Source: Chloroflexota bacterium (GTDB lineage: Bacteria > Chloroflexota > Anaerolineae > Anaerolineales > Villigracilaceae). Taken from it: a stretch of DNA of 64,000 nucleotides. The notes beneath the pieces are model-generated. The model was given only the letters and a program-made list of their open reading frames with translations, ran no database searches and was not told the origin of the DNA. The position numbers and the translations under genes were made by a program. This document shows, piece by piece, positions 59,057 through 64,000 of this stretch (positions are counted from its first letter, which is position 1; each line of letters starts with the position of its first letter). The stretch is taken from positions 62,001 to 126,000 of the forward strand of contig JACRBN010000005.1 of NCBI GenBank assembly GCA_016213105.1. Direction: 5' to 3'.

Positions 59057-61045
59057 TTATGCCTGCGGGAAGACCGTCACGCGCAGCAGGGTGGCGGCGT
59101 AGGGGATCAGTTCGATCTCTTCGGCTTTGGCCGCCAGCCTGGATGCGACTTTGTGCGGGTCGGGCAGGGATGGGGTGAACTGGAAGTCGCCTGCGATGGT
59201 GCGCATGCCGCGGCAGAACTCGGTGCCTTCCGTCCAGTGGCCGAAGTGCCTGACCTTTTGGGTGTGGATGAGGTGCCATCCACGCACGCGGCTGGCTTGG
59301 ACGCGCAGCTTCAACGCGGGATTCGTCGCGTCCAGTGGGTCGGCGCATGCGTCATTCCATTCCACCTTGAGATCTTTGAGCGATTGCTCGTCGATGTGCA
59401 GGGCGTAATTCCACGGGCCGGCGGGGTAGAGATTCCAGGCGGGGAAATCCTCCTTGACCACGGTCGGGCGCGGCTCGTACAGATTACCCAGCGTTTGCAT
59501 GCGCTGACGGGTGGTGGAGTTTTCAGTCTCGATCTCGGCGCGGGTCGGGATGGGGAATGCCAGGGTCAGGGGGCCATACGTCAGGCTGACGCCGTTTTCG
59601 GGCCAGCGTTCGAGTCCCAGCTCGAAGGGCAGTTCCAGGTCGACGCTATCGCCTGGCTGCCAGGTGCGCTCCAGCTTGAAGAAGCTGCCAGGCTTCAGCT
59701 CCGCCTGGACGATCTGCCCGTTGACCTGGAGGCTGGCCCTCTGGCACCAGCCTGGGATGCGCAGCCAGAACGCGAAGTCGAGCGCCTCGGCAGGTTGCAC
59801 CGTGAAGTGGATCTGCTGCTGATACGGGTAACGCGTCTGCGCCGTAATTTGGACAGCCTTCCCACCAACTGTAGTCTGCAACTCGCCCGGGCCATACAGC
59901 GCGGCCATGACGCCGCCGTCGGCGGAGCGCAGCCACATCCGCGAGATGTAGTTGGGCATGGCGCGATGCAGGTTGCCAGGGCAGCATTGGACTTCGTGGT
60001 CGGGGCGGTAGCTCATCCAGTTCAGGCCGCGCATGAAGAAGTTGTGATTCGAATGCTCGGTCGCGACCACCTGGTTGGCGCCCGACAGATACTGCAGCGC
60101 GCGGAAGTCCTTGGTGATCGAGCCAGGCAGGGCGTTGAAGATGACCTGCTCGATGGTGTCGGCGTAGTGCGCGTCGTCCGTGGCCTGCAGCAGATAGAAC
60201 AGCGCCCAGGTGTGGTCGGTCAGGTCGCAGGTCTCGTGCAGGTCGAGCGCGGTCCTGCCGTGGATGTGCTCGGAGCAGGAATGCAGTCCGTCCGCGAGGC
60301 GCGCCTGGGCTTCCAGTTTTTTGTAGCCGTGGACAACGGCCTCCAGATATTTCGATTTGCCCGTGGCCGTGTAGAGCATGGCCGCCAGCTTGGCCTCCTC
60401 GTTGAAGGTGACGCCGTGCTCGCTTTGTTCCTTGTCCGAGAGCAGCGTGTCGAGCGCGCAATCGTGCGCGGGCCATTGCTCGTTGAAGCGCGCGTACAGG
60501 TTCTCGGCCATTTCGAGCAAGTCGGCCTGGCCCGTCTCGCGATACAGGAGGAGCAGAATCTCCACGCCCGTCACGTCGCGGTCCCAGCCCATCGGGTGCG
60601 GCGTGGACTGGTAATGGCGCACCAGCGCGTCGAGGTAGCGTCGGTCGCCTGTGATCTCATACTGGGCCAGCACCGCGCGGAAGAAGACCGCGTGCGGCCA
60701 GCGATCCTTGTCCCGTAAACTGTCGGGGCCGATGAAGCCATCCTCGGCGGCGTGCTCGACCGCGAACTCGACCTCTTCGAGCGCCTGCTGGTACAGGTTA
60801 TCGCGGCCCGCCAGGTAGCCGCATTTCAGCGCGCCGTCGATCCAGTAGGCGGTCTGCTCGTAGGGCCACCAGGCGGCATACGAGCCTTTGGTGTTGTCGG
60901 CCTGGGTGCCCCAAAACTTGTAGCCGTAGGGATAGCCTGAGACGGCCACGTTGCCCGTCAGGCCATCGGCCTGGCGTTCGAGGAAATTTTGCAGCCAGCC
61001 CGCAGGGCGGATCTCGCGCAGGGGAAAGAATTGTGTGTTGGACAT
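59057..61045 (-). CDS. GH127-type (DUF1680) beta-L-arabinofuranosidase
   Basis: This 662-residue protein has an (alpha/alpha)6 barrel followed by beta-sandwich domains, as in DUF1680/GH127. The metal-site residues are visible: the Glu and Cys of HETCD near 297-301, and the CCPGNLHR motif near 365-372, whose cysteines bind zinc and act in catalysis in characterised enzymes. There is no signal peptide. GH127 enzymes remove beta-L-arabinofuranose from plant glycans; related GH146 enzymes do similar work. It is encoded opposite to the sucrose operon, and a palindromic terminator separates it from the GH13 pair. Substrate assignment is at family level only. Confidence 0.88.
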   Translation of the reverse strand: MSNTQFFPLREIRPAGWLQNFLERQADGLTGNVAVSGYPYGYKFWGTQADNTKGSYAAWWPYEQTAYWIDGALKCGYLAGRDNLYQQALEEVEFAVEHAAEDGFIGPDSLRDKDRWPHAVFFRAVLAQYEITGDRRYLDALVRHYQSTPHPMGWDRDVTGVEILLLLYRETGQADLLEMAENLYARFNEQWPAHDCALDTLLSDKEQSEHGVTFNEEAKLAAMLYTATGKSKYLEAVVHGYKKLEAQARLADGLHSCSEHIHGRTALDLHETCDLTDHTWALFYLLQATDDAHYADTIEQVIFNALPGSITKDFRALQYLSGANQVVATEHSNHNFFMRGLNWMSYRPDHEVQCCPGNLHRAMPNYISRMWLRSADGGVMAALYGPGELQTTVGGKAVQITAQTRYPYQQQIHFTVQPAEALDFAFWLRIPGWCQRASLQVNGQIVQAELKPGSFFKLERTWQPGDSVDLELPFELGLERWPENGVSLTYGPLTLAFPIPTRAEIETENSTTRQRMQTLGNLYEPRPTVVKEDFPAWNLYPAGPWNYALHIDEQSLKDLKVEWNDACADPLDATNPALKLRVQASRVRGWHLIHTQKVRHFGHWTEGTEFCRGMRTIAGDFQFTPSLPDPHKVASRLAAKAEEIELIPYAATLLRVTVFPQA

Positions 61046-61058
61046 GGGGTTATCTAAA

Positions 61059-61093
61059 AAGACCTGACAGGTTTCTGAAACCTGTCAGGTCTT
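61059..61093 (-). terminator. Long perfect hairpin terminator after the GH13 pair
   Basis: AAGACCTGACAGGTTT and AAACCTGTCAGGTCTT form a perfect 16-bp stem with a 3-nt loop. On the minus strand it begins a few bases after the GH13 stop (61100) and ends in a TTTTT run, just before the GH127 start. It terminates or attenuates transcription between the two units. The perfect symmetry suggests a mobile palindromic repeat used as a terminator. Confidence 0.8.
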
Positions 61094-61099
61094 GATTGT

Positions 61100-62731
<1,632 letters not shown>

Positions 62732-62765
62732 AAAGTCTCCGTTTCTTGGATGGTTTGGATTTGGA

Positions 62766-64000
62766 TTACAACAGGATGAGACAGCCCTGGTTGGGCGCCA
62801 GGCTGAATTTCGACAGATCGATTTCGCCTTCACGGTCGAGGCCCGTGGACAAGAGGATGGTCCCGTTGCCCGGGAGGGACAGCCCGAGCGCCTGCTCCCG
62901 CCCCGAGAAGTTCAACGCCACAAGCAGGCGCTGATCCTCGGCCTGCCTCTCGTACACGAAGCAGTTGGCCTGCGCCTCGGGCGACCCCAGCTCGAGCGAG
63001 CGGTAGCTGCCCACCGTCAGCGCGGGCGAGGACTTGCGCAGGGCCATCAATTGGCGGAAGAAGTTCAGGAAGGAGCGCGGATCCTCCAACTGGCGCGCCA
63101 CGTTGACCTGCTTGTAGTCTGCGGCCAGCGGCAGCCAGGGACGTGCCCCGGCGGAGGTGAAGCCGGCGTTGGGCGAGTCGTCCCACTGCATGGGAGTCCG
63201 CTCGGGGTCGCGGCCCAGCAGTTCGGCCAACTCCGGCTGGTTGACGGCGGGCGGATCCTGCACCAGTTCGGGCGGGATGGTCACGTTTTCCATGCCCAGC
63301 TCATCGCCGTTGTACCAGGTGGGCGTGCCGCGCAGGGTCAGCAGCAGCATGGCCGCGGCGCGCGCGCGGTCGCGCCCGGCGCGGGTGGCGATGCGCGGCT
63401 GGTCGTGGTTGCCCAGCACCCAGTTCGGCCAGGCCCCGGGCGGCAGGGCCGCCTCGTAATCCTCGATCTTTCCGCGCACCGCCTCCAGCGTCCATGGAAT
63501 CCAGATCAGGCCGAAGTTGAAGGGCAGGTGGCATTCATCCAGATTTGCGCCATAGTATTTGACCAACTCCGCGTTGGGCAGGGCAAAAATTTCGCCGATC
63601 AGCACCCGCTGCGGATAGGAATCGACCAGCGCGCGCATCCGTCGGATGATCTCATGCACCTCGGGCAGGTTGCTGGAATGGATGTGCTGCAAACTGGCAA
63701 ACGGCTCGACGCCGTCCCAGGCGGGGTTGGCGGGTTCATCGCGCAGCAGCGCATCCTTGATCATGCCGGTGATGACGTCCACGCGGAACCCGTCAACGCC
63801 CTTGTCCAGCCAGAAGCGCATCGAGTCGAGCATGGCTTCGACCACCTCGGGGTTGCGGAAGTCCAGGTCGGGCTGCTCTTTGGCGAAGGTGTGCAGGTAA
63901 TACTGGCCCGTCCTTTCATCCCATTCCCAAGCCGGGCCGCCGAAACAACTTAGCCAATTGTTGGGGGGCAGGTCCTCACCCCCGGCCCCTCTCCCGTTGG
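62766..64000 (-). CDS. GH13 alpha-glucosidase, copy 1 (5' part beyond window)
   Basis: The frame is open from the window edge to the stop at 62766, covering about 411 codons, and lacks the N-terminus. The visible part has GFRVDVIT (nucleophile), IGEIF (acid/base) and NHDQPR (third acid), and aligns along its length with the adjacent GH13 protein. The segment at the edge, NGRGAGGEDLPPNNW, contains a short in-frame insertion not seen in the paralogue (which has PDGGVPNNW), encoded by a CCTCACCCC-type repeat. It is the upstream gene of the pair and probably shares its transcript. Confidence 0.88.
   Translation of the reverse strand, partial: NGRGAGGEDLPPNNWLSCFGGPAWEWDERTGQYYLHTFAKEQPDLDFRNPEVVEAMLDSMRFWLDKGVDGFRVDVITGMIKDALLRDEPANPAWDGVEPFASLQHIHSSNLPEVHEIIRRMRALVDSYPQRVLIGEIFALPNAELVKYYGANLDECHLPFNFGLIWIPWTLEAVRGKIEDYEAALPPGAWPNWVLGNHDQPRIATRAGRDRARAAAMLLLTLRGTPTWYNGDELGMENVTIPPELVQDPPAVNQPELAELLGRDPERTPMQWDDSPNAGFTSAGARPWLPLAADYKQVNVARQLEDPRSFLNFFRQLMALRKSSPALTVGSYRSLELGSPEAQANCFVYERQAEDQRLLVALNFSGREQALGLSLPGNGTILLSTGLDREGEIDLSKFSLAPNQGCLILL
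63974..63995. repeat. In-frame copy of the CCTCACCCC-type short repeat in GH13 gene
   Basis: CCTCACCCCCGGCCCCTCTC matches the pattern inside the helicase gene (2898) and, reversed, inside NACHT-FGE 2 (37079). It is cut by the window edge, so its second arm is not visible. Confidence 0.5.

Noticed and set aside
58913-60718. 601-codon plus-strand open frame opposite GH127
   Set aside because: It is antisense to a protein with clear GH127 motifs, and its product is the low-complexity type seen opposite GC-rich genes.

Overview
The window looks like a Chloroflexota chromosome, probably Anaerolineae. This is inferred from the glycoside hydrolase set, the many NACHT/STAND ATPases with FGE-type tails, and the short palindromic repeats scattered through coding and intergenic DNA. 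No marker gene settles it. The layout is an accessory island (1 to about 50.79 kb) followed by a carbohydrate-utilisation region (50.9 kb to the end). The junction carries the 3' half of a tRNA-Met(CAU) gene with no 5' half, as expected at the distal end of an element integrated into a tRNA gene.

Positions 1-24.65 kb hold one tightly packed minus-strand operon of eight genes. In transcription order these are a SNF2 helicase (DrmD-like), a STAND NTPase with a repeat-rich C-terminus, a large adenine methyltransferase (DrmMI/PglX-like), a membrane KAP NTPase, a phospholipase-D-fold protein (DrmC-like), a giant sacsin/Hsp90-type ATPase with a DUF3883 end, a NERD-UvrD protein and a DUF1998-class helicase cut by the window edge. 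It resembles DISARM with extra signalling NTPases and helicase/nuclease genes. The STAND and KAP proteins share a homologous N-terminal domain of about 170 residues. Downstream on the same strand are an OYE-family flavin reductase, an ADP-ribosylglycohydrolase, a membrane NACHT protein and a CPBP-protease/GNAT fusion.

The most striking part is 31.2-41.1 kb, with three consecutive plus-strand NACHT ATPases, each ending in an FGE-sulfatase (C-type-lectin-like) domain. Each gene has a 72-bp variable window flanked by near-identical DNA. The differences fall at 28 positions, avoid most third codon positions, and fit substitution of adenines in a template rich in AAY codons. A nearly invariant 160-bp tail follows each window, runs past the stop codon, and carries a CCCCGC-GAA-GCGGGG hairpin. 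This is the signature of diversity-generating retroelement (DGR) targets. A 35-codon remnant of an Avd-like accessory gene follows the second target. I see no template repeat or reverse transcriptase, so the DGR core is presumably elsewhere. These look like hypermutable sensors coupled to conflict-type ATPases.

From 41.6 to 50.1 kb lie three large co-directional genes of unknown function. The region from 50.9 kb encodes sucrose/raffinose and oligosaccharide use: a LacI regulator with a clear promoter, a GH36 alpha-galactosidase, a GH32 enzyme and an amylosucrase on the plus strand, then a GH127 enzyme and two tandem GH13 alpha-glucosidases on the minus strand. A small AT-rich insertion carrying a HEPN-like gene lies between two copies of the same terminator hairpin.
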